From NCBI RefSeq assembly GCF_027942865.1, contig NC_134510.1, positions 8,156,001 through 8,220,000 of the forward strand: a stretch of DNA of 64,000 nt. The letters run 5' to 3'. Positions 55,663-64,000 of the stretch are shown here, piece by piece. Every line of letters starts with the position of its first letter. Positions within the stretch are counted from its first letter, which is position 1. The translations under genes were made by a program, and so were the position numbers. The DNA comes from Odontesthes bonariensis (taxonomy: Eukaryota > Chordata > Actinopteri > Atheriniformes > Atherinopsidae). The notes beneath the pieces are model-generated. The model did no database searches. It was not told the DNA's origin and saw nothing but the letters and a program-made list of their open reading frames with translations.

Positions 55663-56490
55663 TAGCAGTTAATAATCAACAGATGTTTGATCCAGCACTT
55701 AAAGTCAAAGTTCAGCTCTGTTACCAGCATCCTCAGTGGTGCTTCTTTGAATGATCACAAACCATGATGTCTTGCTAACCAGGACCATTTATTTCTTAGT
55801 CTAACGAAATGATGTCGCAGCCCAAAGCCAGCCAAGAACTGACCAAACTGTTTGGGTAAGGTGTTGTTAACACATGATCAGCATGTAAAGATGTTGGTGA
55901 CGCCATGTTTTATAAAGTGTTGCAGCTCAACTATGATAGATTATTAACTTGTAATGATATTGACTAAATCAGACCAGGAAGTGACCGAAATATCGATAAC
56001 GATGGAACTGACTATGATGTTGAATCTGATGTGAAAACAGTCGTGTGTGTATTAAGTGAGAAATGCAGGTGTATTTTCTCATGCTGTCTGGAAGGCAGAA
56101 CTTTACAATTGGAGGAAATGTTCTCATTACCTTAAACAGTCTTCACATTGCATCTCCCACAAGGGAAATCAGGGCTGTGCTGTGACACAATACGTTTAGT
56201 ATGCGGATATGTTGCAGACCACATAAAGAGTCCTTCTGCTGTGGCTGCATGTACACAAGCTACACCACTGCATTCAAAAAGGTAATAGAGGAGCTCCTTG
56301 AACAGCTAGCTGCGATTGTGAGTACAGCCTTGAGATGAAATAGCTGTCACTAGGGCTGCTGTTGGCGTTGTTAGGATTATGGCTGTAGCACATTTGTTTT
56401 AGTGTTTCATGACATGCAACAGCTCGATGTAAAGCGACGGCTGCTTTAATGTAGCATTAAAGCTGCTGTGTTCTGGAGCAACATAAGAAG
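55663..56490. other. Unassigned intergenic DNA
   Basis: No genes or element ends recognised between the tRNA-like gene and the SINE. Confidence 0.4.
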
Positions 56491-56505
56491 CATAATCTGT
56501 TACAG

Positions 56506-56718
56506 TTTGGGGCGGTCGGTGCCGTAGTGGGTTAAGCAGCCGCCCCATGTACAGAGGCTACAGTCCTCACTGCAGCTGGCCCCGGTTTGAGTCCCACACC
56601 AGACGGCCCTTTGCTGCATGTCTTTCCCCTCTCTCTGCCCCATGCTTCCTGTCTCTCTCCAACTGCCCTATCCATTAAAGGCATAAAAAGCCCCAAAAAA
56701 TATTAAAAAAAAATAATA
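56506..56718 (+). mobile_element. tRNA-derived SINE with intact 14 bp target duplication
   Basis: Direct repeat ataatctgttacag at 56492-56505 and 56719-56732. The head has A-box-like tgccgtagtgggttaag and B-box-like ggtttgagtcc. The tail reads cattaaaggcataaaaagcc and ends A-rich, a known fish SINE tail type. It belongs to a different SINE family from the two intronic copies. Confidence 0.88.
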
Positions 56719-56732
56719 ATAATCTGTTACAG

Positions 56733-57390
56733 CTGGACATAATCACAGCGAGTGTCTGTGCTCACATCTCTTCCCTGCTCTGCTCTGCTCTCCCGTGCCC
56801 TGCTGTTCCCGGCTCTGCTCTGTTCTCCCGTGCCCTGCTCTCCAGTGCCCTGCCCTGCTCTCCTCGGCTATGCTCCTTGGCACTGCCTCACGCCCTGCTG
56901 CTGCCCCGTTAGACAGGGCTTTAATCTTTATTGCTGGCAGCTGCTCGAATGTTGTGACGCTTCGGCCTCCTGCACAAGGCCACACTGATCTGCGGGACGT
57001 TTGCAGAGTATTGTGCCGCAAGATAGATTTTGTTATTAGTTGTTTTACACCGACGTCACCGTATTCTCAATCAGCCGCTCCGAAGGCAGTGTGACAGCAG
57101 TCGTCTCTCATTGTGTCTGGGCGCACCTCACACAGCTACTTTTGTCCCGGATCAATGAAATATTGTTGATTTTAAAGATTTTAGCCACTCGGAGCTGTTA
57201 ATATTTGAATAAGTAAATGGGTACTTTCGTGTAGCAACTGATCTGCTGGCTCTACTTTGTCTTTCAGCTACTCGTGTTTTGCATCCATGTCAGTGGTTGC
57301 AGGGTTGCTGAGCTTTGCTTTGAATTTTCCCCTTTTGTAAAGGACAAAAACCCGTTTTACATTTAATAGTTTTATTTAGGCTCTCCTGCA
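56733..57390. other. Unassigned intergenic DNA
   Basis: A ctgctctgctctcccgtgcc-type imperfect simple repeat (56775-56865) gives long but low-complexity frames on both strands. No gene supported. Confidence 0.45.
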
Positions 57391-57394
57391 TAGC

Positions 57395-57755
57395 TTTGAC
57401 CAGCGACGTTTCAAGCTCCCTTATATTCGATCCCTCCTAGCTGGCTTTAACTTCCATGCAAAACTCTATCATCTAGGCCCATGCCCGAGTCTGTTCTCTA
57501 ACTATGCCATTAAGCTCCTCCTGAAGGGCATGGCTAAGCACTCTCCTCCCCAGCTTGATGGCAGAAAACCCATCACTTTTTCTATTCTTAAGAGACTTCT
57601 TTTAACCCTGAGGTCGTCCCCCTTTTCTTCGTACCTTAAAGCACTCCTGTCAAGCGTTTTCTCTTGGCCTTCTACGGACTCCTTAGGGTAGGCGAGTTCA
57701 CATCTCAGGGCGTCTTCAACCCGTCAGTAGATCTGATGCCCGACGACTTTTTTTT
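57395..57755 (+). pseudogene. Tyrosine recombinase fragment (DIRS or Crypton type)
   Basis: The first frame gives IRSLLAGFNFHAKLYHLG, LLLKGMAKHSPP and KPITFSILKRLLLTLRSS. After a frameshift near 57660 it continues FYGLLRVGEFTSQGVF. The PIT..IL..L block and F.GLLR.GEFT, which carries the first catalytic Arg, are typical of the tyrosine recombinases of DIRS-like elements and Cryptons. The His-X-X-Arg and Tyr parts are not seen; the frame runs into a minisatellite. Dead. Confidence 0.65.
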
Positions 57756-57788
57756 TTTTTTTCCCGATCACTTCTCTCACTTTCCTTG

Positions 57789-58560
57789 CAGCCCAGGCGG
57801 GCTCACTTCCCCAGCAGCCCAGGCGGGCTCACTTCCCCAGCAGCCCAGGCGGGTTCACTTTTCCTGCAGCCCAGGCGGGTTCACTTTTCCTGCAGCCCAG
57901 GCGGATTCACTTTTCCTGCAGCCCAGGCGGGCTCACTCCCCAGCAGCCCAGGCGGGCTCACTCCCCTGCAGCCCAGGCGGGCTCACTTCCCCTGCAGCCC
58001 AGGCGGGCTCACTTCCCCTGCAGCCCAGGCGGGCTCACTTCCCCTGCAGCCCAGGCGGGCTCACTTCCCCTGCAGCCCAGGCGGGCTCACTCCCCTGCAG
58101 CCCAGGCGGGCTCATTCTCCTTTTCTCTCTCTCTCTCCGCAGGCAGCCCAGGCGGGCTCAATCCACGGCAGCCAGGGTGGCTCACTCTCCCTTTCTCTCT
58201 CTCTCCACAGGCAGCCTAGGCGGGCTCACTCCCCTGCAGCCCAGGGGGGCTCATTCTCCCTTTCTCTCTCTCCGCAGGCAGCCCAGGCGGGCTCAATCCA
58301 CGGCAGCCGGGGTGGCTCACTCTCCCTTTCTCTCTCTCCACAGGCAGCCTAGGCGGGCTCACCCCCTGAAGCCAGGCGGGCTCACTCTCCCTTTCTCTCT
58401 CTCCTCAGGCAGCCCAGGCGGGCTTAATCCACTGCAGCCAGGCGGGCTCACTCTCCTGTTCTCTCTCTCCTCAGGCAGCCCAGGCAGGCTTAATCCACTG
58501 CAGCCAGGCGGACTCACTCTCCTGTTCTCTCTCTCCTCAGGCAGCCCAGGCGGGCTCACT
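57789..58560 (+). repeat. Minisatellite of ~23-27 bp units with embedded splice-acceptor-like tracts
   Basis: Unit gcagcccaggcgggctcact plus a short cctgcc-type linker, about 14 contiguous copies (57789-58120). A longer higher-order unit follows, in which tttctctctctccgcag-like tracts alternate with the core (58120-58560). It produces a long open frame on the plus strand without any known domain. Not a gene. Confidence 0.92.
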
Positions 58561-59090
58561 TCTTTTTTGGGGGGGCAACCCTTCTCACAGGCTCCTTCCT
58601 CACCTTCCAGCCAGTCCCTCACCAGCTCGGCCCCGGCTCAGTTTTTGGGGGGAAGATATTCAGCATCTATCTCCCTATGCCGGACTTTCAAGCTCACAGC
58701 GGTTCAGCTTGCATGTCCTCCGCTGGGGCCCGAGCGCCAAAGAAATATTGACAATAAACCTTGCAATTGTCTCCCTATCTCTCCATGTGAGTCTCTCCAG
58801 GTTGAATTAGGAAATGCAGAAATAAATAAAACAAAAACTGAAAAAAAAAGTAATGATGAACCGATTCAATAACGAACCACAATTAACATAAGTAAAGGAG
58901 CAAAAGAAAATACAAACTCAAGACAAACAATTTATAACAAAGAAATTAAGCAAACATTCACACTGTTGAATAAAAGCCTAAACCCAGCTCCAGGCGTGTA
59001 TGCCTTTTTCAACCTTTGTCTGCCTGGCCTCCATCAGGCCGCCTCCAGGAATGCCTGGAAGGATCCCCCCTGGATCTGCAGCTACCTGGG
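58561..59090. other. Unassigned intergenic DNA
   Basis: Possible 3' remainder of the tyrosine-recombinase element (58640-58790), then A-rich sequence. No motif identified. Confidence 0.35.
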
Positions 59091-59094
59091 ATGG

Positions 59095-59405
59095 ACACAC
59101 AGCCATCAACTTGTCCCCGTTTCAGAGATCACAGATCAACTAATAGGACAATGGTGTGCCATTCAATATGACCAAGACGTGTATCCAGGCATAATTCAGG
59201 ATGTAGATGCAGCAGGTTGTGAAAACAATCAGCATCATTGTCAAGAACTGTTTCTTTTGGCCTATGAAGGATGATGTTCTGTGGTGTCAGTAGATGATCT
59301 GCTTGGTCTTGTCCCAGAGCCCAAGCCAGTCACAAAAAGGTACATGAGGCTACCAGAGAATGTGTGGGAGACATTGTGCTCCCTCAGGGAAACAAACAAA
59401 CTTGT
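59095..59405 (+). pseudogene. Fragment of a transposon-associated protein of unknown type
   Basis: GQWCAIQYDQDVYPGIIQDV followed in another frame by PEPKPVTKRYMRLPENVW. I recall this W-C-A-x-x-Y-D/YPGII pattern from the C-termini of repetitive fish proteins but cannot name the family. Two frames and a stop near 59271 mark it as broken. Confidence 0.35.
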
Positions 59406-60039
59406 CTAAGGTTCATGTTGGTAGCACACTCTAAACTGTCAAAATAGCTTTTTACAAAGTGATAATTGAATGCTGTTTATTAAAAAAAAGTGCTAAAAGA
59501 CACTTTAATTCTGCTATTGAGGTTCTGCACGATGAGTTTTTATTTGGTTAAGTGCATTTTCTTACTGCAAGTGTGTAAAATCAATTGGTTACTGATGTGG
59601 TTGTTGCAGTCACAGAATGTGATATATGTTTTTTGATGACTTAAATACGATCTTTTTATGATATTGTTCCGATGATGCAGGTCCCTGACTGTTGTGTAAT
59701 ATGGGTATGCCACTGTGCATGAATTAAAATGCTATGCACTTATTTGAGAGTGCTGAAAACTTTATTTTCTAGTTTATCCTTTTTGGATTGGGACCCATTA
59801 TGTGAGACATTTGAGTTCAACATGTTTCTCTTGTTTAATCCTTTTTTTTTTATGTCAGAAACAAGCCAGCTGGCCTGAAGAAGGTATTATTACACAAGCA
59901 ATGCTGTGGTAGTTTACCAAGTGATTCATTTTAATGGAGGGTTGAATGTTCAAAAGGTGTTGTTTTTAAAAAGTAGTATTTTCTTTATATTAACAAACTT
60001 AACAAATCAAACGTAATGTGTTTTGCCTTGTTGTCTAAT
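59406..60039. other. Unassigned intergenic DNA
   Basis: AT-rich; no feature recognised before the tRNA array. Confidence 0.4.
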
Positions 60040-60055
60040 AAAAGGCTCGGTCAGG

Positions 60056-60127
60056 GCATTGGTGGTATAGTGGAGAGAATAGCTGCTTGCCAAGCAGTTG
60101 ACCTGGCTTCGATTCCTGGCCAATGCA
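60056..60127 (+). tRNA. tRNA-Gly(GCC), copy 1, T-arm damaged
   Basis: 72 nt, 7 bp acceptor stem GCATTGG/CCAATGC, anticodon GCC at 60089-60091. The B-box reads gcttcgattcc, so invariant G53 is C and the 53-61 pair is lost, with further T-stem changes. Probably a decaying copy. No TTTT within 60 nt downstream. Confidence 0.88.
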
Positions 60128-60885
60128 TTCTCTGCTCCTTGTATGATCAGCTTTCAAATGTATCTTTCTACCTCTGTTCAGACAATGGGTGGCTTGTAGG
60201 GTAAACACAGTCTCAAGCTTAATGCACTCTAGCAACTCTTCAACCAAGGAAGCATGTTTTGCTATGACTCTTCAGTTAAAGTGATGGTCTCTTATCTCAT
60301 GTGCATTCTAAGTTCCTCCTCTACAAAGCAAGTGGGGAAGATTAGATTCCACAGTGCCATACAACACAAAAAACGGGCCTCCCTCAAACTCAATCCAAGA
60401 CGGATCAAAGGATGGACGGCCAGCACCTGCCAGATCGCCAAATGCTCCAAGTCCGCGGACAAAAACATTTTGTCCGACAATAGACCATGAAATTTCTCTT
60501 TTTCCGTATCATTCGTGGATGCCCATGTCATTTAATGACAAATGGCATTTCTCTTTGCTGCTCAAATTGTTAATAATCATCGTGTTACACATCAAAGTAT
60601 CAGAAAAACTTGATAATTCTTTTAGTTATTAAAAAGCTACAACGGTCCTAGAGCCACTGGAAAGAGTTAAGCGAGCACTTCTCTAAAGAGAAGTAGCAAA
60701 TCTGCTGGCTGTAAAGTGTTATTTCAAATCAAGTGGTGCTCATAGGATGACTCCTTACAAACCAACGTCTTATTGAATTTGTGACAGGGCCAGATTAAAT
60801 TGACATTGTAGCCATGTCATTGGAAATCAACAGCAGAACTGTCTTTGGTTTACGCTACACACAGTGCCAAAAGCTGGTTCCCTTA

Positions 60886-60957
60886 TTCCCTGACCTGGAA
60901 TCGAACCAGGGCCACGGCGATGAAAGCACCAAATGCTAGCCACTAGACCATCAGAGA
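60886..60957 (-). tRNA. tRNA-Glu(TTC), copy 1
   Basis: 72 nt on minus; anticodon TTC (plus 60922-60924), loop CTTTCAT. Good acceptor and T-arm. The D-stem has GCAT where copies 2 and 3 have GGAT, breaking one pair. A TTTT terminator lies about 16 nt downstream (aaaag at 60869-60873 on plus). Confidence 0.9.
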
Positions 60958-61238
60958 CCTAAAAGCTGTGCAAATGGTACAGGTTGCAACACTGTGGTAA
61001 ACTCTTCCTAACTGGCTAATTAATTGGCATAGTGCATTGTACTGAAGTTATGAACATTTTAGCCTAGGATGAAAGCAATTGTGCGCACCTGGAGAATGAA
61101 TCCAAGCAAACACAAGTTTCACGCTTTAGACTTCTCTCTTATTTCAGGGAGAAATAGAAAGATTCCTGAGTAAGAGTGAGTGTGTCATAGCCCTGCAAGA
61201 AAAACAGTTGATAGATGACTAAATAAGGGTCTGTCAGG

Positions 61239-61310
61239 GCATTGGTGGTATATTGGAGAGAATAGCTGCTTGCCAAGCAGTTGACCCGGGTTCGATTCCC
61301 GGCCAATGCA
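61239..61310 (+). tRNA. tRNA-Gly(GCC), copy 2
   Basis: 72 nt, anticodon GCC at 61272-61274, intact T-arm with B-box ggttcgattcc. D-loop G15 is T (tatattgg), which weakens the A-box and the 15-48 tertiary pair. The first TTTT is about 50 nt downstream. Confidence 0.92.
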
Positions 61311-62073
61311 TTCTTTGCTCCTTGTATGATCAGCTTTCTAATGTACCTTGCTATCTCTACCTCTTTTCAGACAATGGGTGGCTTGTAGGGTAAACACAGT
61401 CTCAAGCTTTATGCACTCTAGCAACTCTTCAACCAAGGAAGCATGTTTTGCTATGACTCTTCAGTTAAAGTGATGGTCTCTTATCTCATGTGCATTCTAA
61501 GTTCCTCCTCTACAAAGCAAGTGGGGAAGATTAGATTCCACAGTGCCATACAACACAAAAAACGGGCCTCCCTCAAACTCAATCCAAGACGGATCAACGG
61601 ATGGACGGCCAGCACCTGCCAGATCGCCAAATGCTCCAAGTCCGCGGACAAAAACATTTTGTCCGACAATAGACCATGAAATTTCTCTTTTTCCGTATCA
61701 TTCGTGGATGCCCATGTCATTTGATGACAAATGGCATTTCTCTTTGCTGCTCAAATTGTTATTAAGCACCGTGTTACACATCAAAGTATTAGAAAAACTT
61801 GATCATTCTTTTAGTTATTAAAAGCCACAACGGTCCTAGAGCCACTGGAAAGAGTTAAGCGAGCACTTCTCTAAAGAGAAGTAGCAAATCTGCTGGCTGT
61901 AAAGTGTTATTTCAAATCAAGTGGTGCTCATAGGATGACTCCTTACAAACCAACGTCTTATTGAATTTGTGACAGGGCCAGATTAAATTGACATTGTAGC
62001 CATGTCATTGGAAATCAACAGCAGAACTGTCTTTGGTTTACGCTACACACAGTGCCAAAAGCTGGTTCCCTTA

Positions 62074-62145
62074 TTCCCTGACCTGGAATCGAACCAGGGC
62101 CACGGCGATGAAAGCACCAAATCCTAGCCACTAGACCATCAGAGA
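62074..62145 (-). tRNA. tRNA-Glu(TTC), copy 2
   Basis: 72 nt, anticodon TTC (plus 62110-62112). Full D-stem, T-arm with ggttcgattcc, anticodon stem with two G.T pairs, and a TTTT terminator close downstream. The best Glu copy of the array. Confidence 0.94.
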
Positions 62146-62426
62146 CCTAAAAGCTGTGCAAATGGTACAGGTTGCAACACTGTGGTAAACTCTTCCAAAC
62201 TGGCTAATTAATTGGCATAGTGCATTGTACTGAAGTTATGAACATTTTAGCCTAGGATGAAAGCAATTGTGCACATCTGGAGAATCAATCCAAGCAAGCA
62301 CAAGTTTCACGCTTTAGACTTCTCTCTTATTTCAGGGAGAAATAGAAAGTTTCCTGAGTAAGAGTGAGTGTGTCATAGCCCTGCAAGAAAAACAGTTGAT
62401 AGATGACTTAATAAGGGTCTGTCAGC

Positions 62427-62498
62427 GCATTGGTGGTATATTGGAGAGAATAGCTGCTTGCCAAGCAGTTGACCTGGGTTTGATTCCCGGCCAATGCA
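62427..62498 (+). tRNA. tRNA-Gly(GCC), copy 3, T-loop damaged
   Basis: 72 nt, anticodon GCC at 62460-62462. Shares T at position 15 with copy 2 and also has C56 changed to T (ggtttgattcc), which removes the invariant G19-C56 contact and weakens the B-box. Confidence 0.88.
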
Positions 62499-63256
62499 TT
62501 CTTTGCTCCTTGTATGATCAGCATTCTAATGTACCTTGCTATCTCTACCTCTGCTCAGACAATGGGTGGCTTGTAGGGTAAACACAGTCTCAAGCTTAAT
62601 GCACTCTGGCAACTCTTCAACCAAGGAAGCATGTTTTGCTATGACTCTTCAGTTAAAGTGATGGTCTGTTATCTCATGTGCATTCTAAGTTCCCCCTCTA
62701 CAAAGCAAGTGGGGAAGATTAGATTCCACAGTGCCATACAACACAAAAAACGGGCCTCCCTCAAACTCAATCCAAGACGGATCAACGGATGGACGGCCAG
62801 CACCTGCCAGATCGCCAAATGCTCCAAGTCCGCGGACAAAAACATTTTGTCCGACAATAGACCATGAAATTTCTCTTTTTCCGTATCATTCGTGGATGCC
62901 CATGTCATTTAATGACAAATGGCATTTCTCTTTGCTGCTCAAATTGTTATTAAGCACGGTGTTACACATCAAAGTATCAGAAAAACTTGATCATTAGTTA
63001 TTAAATGCCACAACGGTTCTAGAGCTACTGGAAAGAGTTAAGCGAGCCCTTCTCTAAAGAGAAGTAGCAAATCTGCTGGCTGTAAAGTGTTATTTCAAAT
63101 CAAGTGGTGCGCATAGGATTACTCCTTACAAACCAACGTCCTATTGAATTTGTGACAGGGCTAGTTTAAATTGACATTCTAGTCATGTCATTGGAAATCA
63201 ACAGCAGAACTGTCTTAGGTTTACGCTACACACAGTGCCAAAATCTGGTTCCCTTA

Positions 63257-63328
63257 TTCCCTGACCGGGAATCGAACCCCGGCCATGGCTGTGAGAGCGC
63301 CGAATCCTAGCCACTAGACCATCAGGGA
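63257..63328 (-). tRNA. tRNA-Glu(CTC), copy 3
   Basis: 72 nt, anticodon CTC (plus 63293-63295), loop CTCTCAC. Acceptor TCCCTGA/TCAGGGA and T-arm CCGGG/CCCGG are perfect. The anticodon stem CGGCG/AGCCA loses its first and last pairs, so function is uncertain. TTTT lies about 16 nt downstream. Confidence 0.9.
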
Positions 63329-63617
63329 CCTAAAACCTGTGCACATGGTACAGGTTGCAAGACTGTGGTAAACTCTTCCAAACTGGCAAATTAATTGGCA
63401 TAGTGCATTGTACTGAAGTTATGAACATTTTAGCCTTAGATGAAAGCAATTGTGCACATCTGGAGAATGAATCCAAGCAAGCACAAGTTTCACGCTGAAG
63501 ACTTCTCTCTTATTTCAGGGAAAAATAGAAAGATTCCTGAGTAAGAGTGAGTGTGTCATAGCCCTGCAAGAAAAACAGTTAAACAGTTAATAGATGACTA
63601 AATAAGGGTCTGTCAGG

Positions 63618-63689
63618 GCATTGGTGGTATAGTGGAGAGAATAGCTGCTTCCCAAGCAGTTGACCTGGGTTCGATTCCCGGCCAATGCA
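63618..63689 (+). tRNA. tRNA-Gly(CCC), copy 4
   Basis: 72 nt, loop TTCCCAA giving anticodon CCC (63651-63653). G15, the B-box ggttcgattcc and all stems are intact, making it the best preserved Gly copy. It differs from copies 1-3 at the wobble base. No TTTT close downstream. Confidence 0.94.
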
Positions 63690-64000
63690 TTCTCTGCTTC
63701 TTGTATAATCAGCGTTCGAATGTACCTTTATACCTCTGTTCAGACAACAGGTGGCTTGTAGGGTAAACACCTTCTCAAGCTTAATGCACTCTAGCAACTC
63801 TTCAACCAAGGAAGCATGTTTTGCTATGACTCTTCAGTTAAAGTGATGGTCTGTTATCTCATGTGCATTCTAAGTTCCTCCTCTACAAAGCAAGTGGGGA
63901 AGATTAGATTCCACAGTACCGTATGACACAAAAAACGGGCCTCCCTCAAACTCAATTCAAGAGGGACGGACGGATGCATGGCCAGCACCTGCCGGTGTTT

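Larger units (their letters stand above)
60040..64000. repeat. Tandem tRNA-Gly/tRNA-Glu array, unit ~1.19 kb, over three units
   Basis: Gly start-to-start distances are 1183, 1188 and 1191 bp. Each unit has tRNA-Gly on plus, ~760 bp spacer, tRNA-Glu on minus, and ~280-290 bp to the next tRNA-Gly. Spacers are near identical between units, including repeated ~78-codon frames on both strands that are spacer, not genes. Unit four is cut by the window end, so the array continues. Confidence 0.95.

Noticed and set aside
57664..58872. 402-codon open frame as a proline/glycine-rich protein gene
   Set aside because: It is the tail of a tyrosine-recombinase frame reading into a minisatellite with units of a length that often keeps the frame open; there is no domain, splice signal or family match.
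60254..62908. Repeated ~78-79 codon frames on both strands in the tRNA array
   Set aside because: They occur only because the spacer is tandemly repeated; opposite-strand overlaps, no motif and no conservation pattern beyond DNA identity.
60040..64000. CRISPR-like or satellite array
   Set aside because: The period is ~1.19 kb with tRNA genes in every unit; a tRNA gene array explains it.

Overview
The window is nuclear DNA of a ray-finned (teleost-type) fish. The evidence is the fish transposon mix (Maui-like L2 LINEs, fish L1-clade LINEs, Sushi and Gmr1-like Ty3/gypsy elements, Harbinger, hAT, pogo and Tc1 elements, tRNA-derived SINEs), introns with canonical GT..AG borders, and one vertebrate gene that can be identified securely: tgfb2 (transforming growth factor beta-2), plus strand. 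Only its last three exons lie here, at 14948-15122, 49131-49284 and 49382-49540. They encode the end of the latency-associated propeptide, the furin site and the complete 112-residue mature ligand with all nine cysteines. The upstream exons lie outside the window.

Layout: (1) 1-14947, intron upstream of the first exon, filled with LINE fossils, retrovirus-type integrase and gag remnants, a 0.5 kb palindrome, a SINE and a small inverted-repeat transposon. (2) 14948-15122, propeptide and furin-site exon. (3) 15123-49130, a 34.0 kb intron made almost wholly of transposable elements nested in one another. One minus-strand L2-type LINE is spread over 20.4-43.5 kb. It was split by other LINEs, by a TTAA-flanked element that itself carries a hAT and a Harbinger copy, and by a Ty3/gypsy element. 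The gypsy element was split by a Harbinger transposon, and that transposon's transposase was split by a Gmr1-like LTR retrotransposon. (4) 49131-49540, the two terminal coding exons, separated by a 97 bp intron, then a repeat-poor 3' UTR to about 51.0-51.5 kb. (5) 51.6-60.0 kb, intergenic DNA with a MITE candidate, a DIRS/Crypton-type tyrosine-recombinase remnant, a C-rich minisatellite, a SINE with intact target-site duplication and a tRNA-Lys-like gene whose anticodon is GGT. (6) 60.04-64.0 kb, a tandem array with a period of about 1.19 kb, each unit carrying one tRNA-Gly (+) and one tRNA-Glu (-).

The only host genes supported are tgfb2 and the tRNAs; nearly every other long open frame is transposon-derived and broken. 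The points most worth following are the multi-level nesting inside one tgfb2 intron (two junctions check out because removing the insert plus one target-site copy restores the host element's frame), the Gmr1-like element with integrase upstream of reverse transcriptase, wobble-base switching between tRNA copies of the array, and an LTR-like insert carrying two ZNF143/THAP11-type motifs. All identifications come from reading the sequence; no database search was run.
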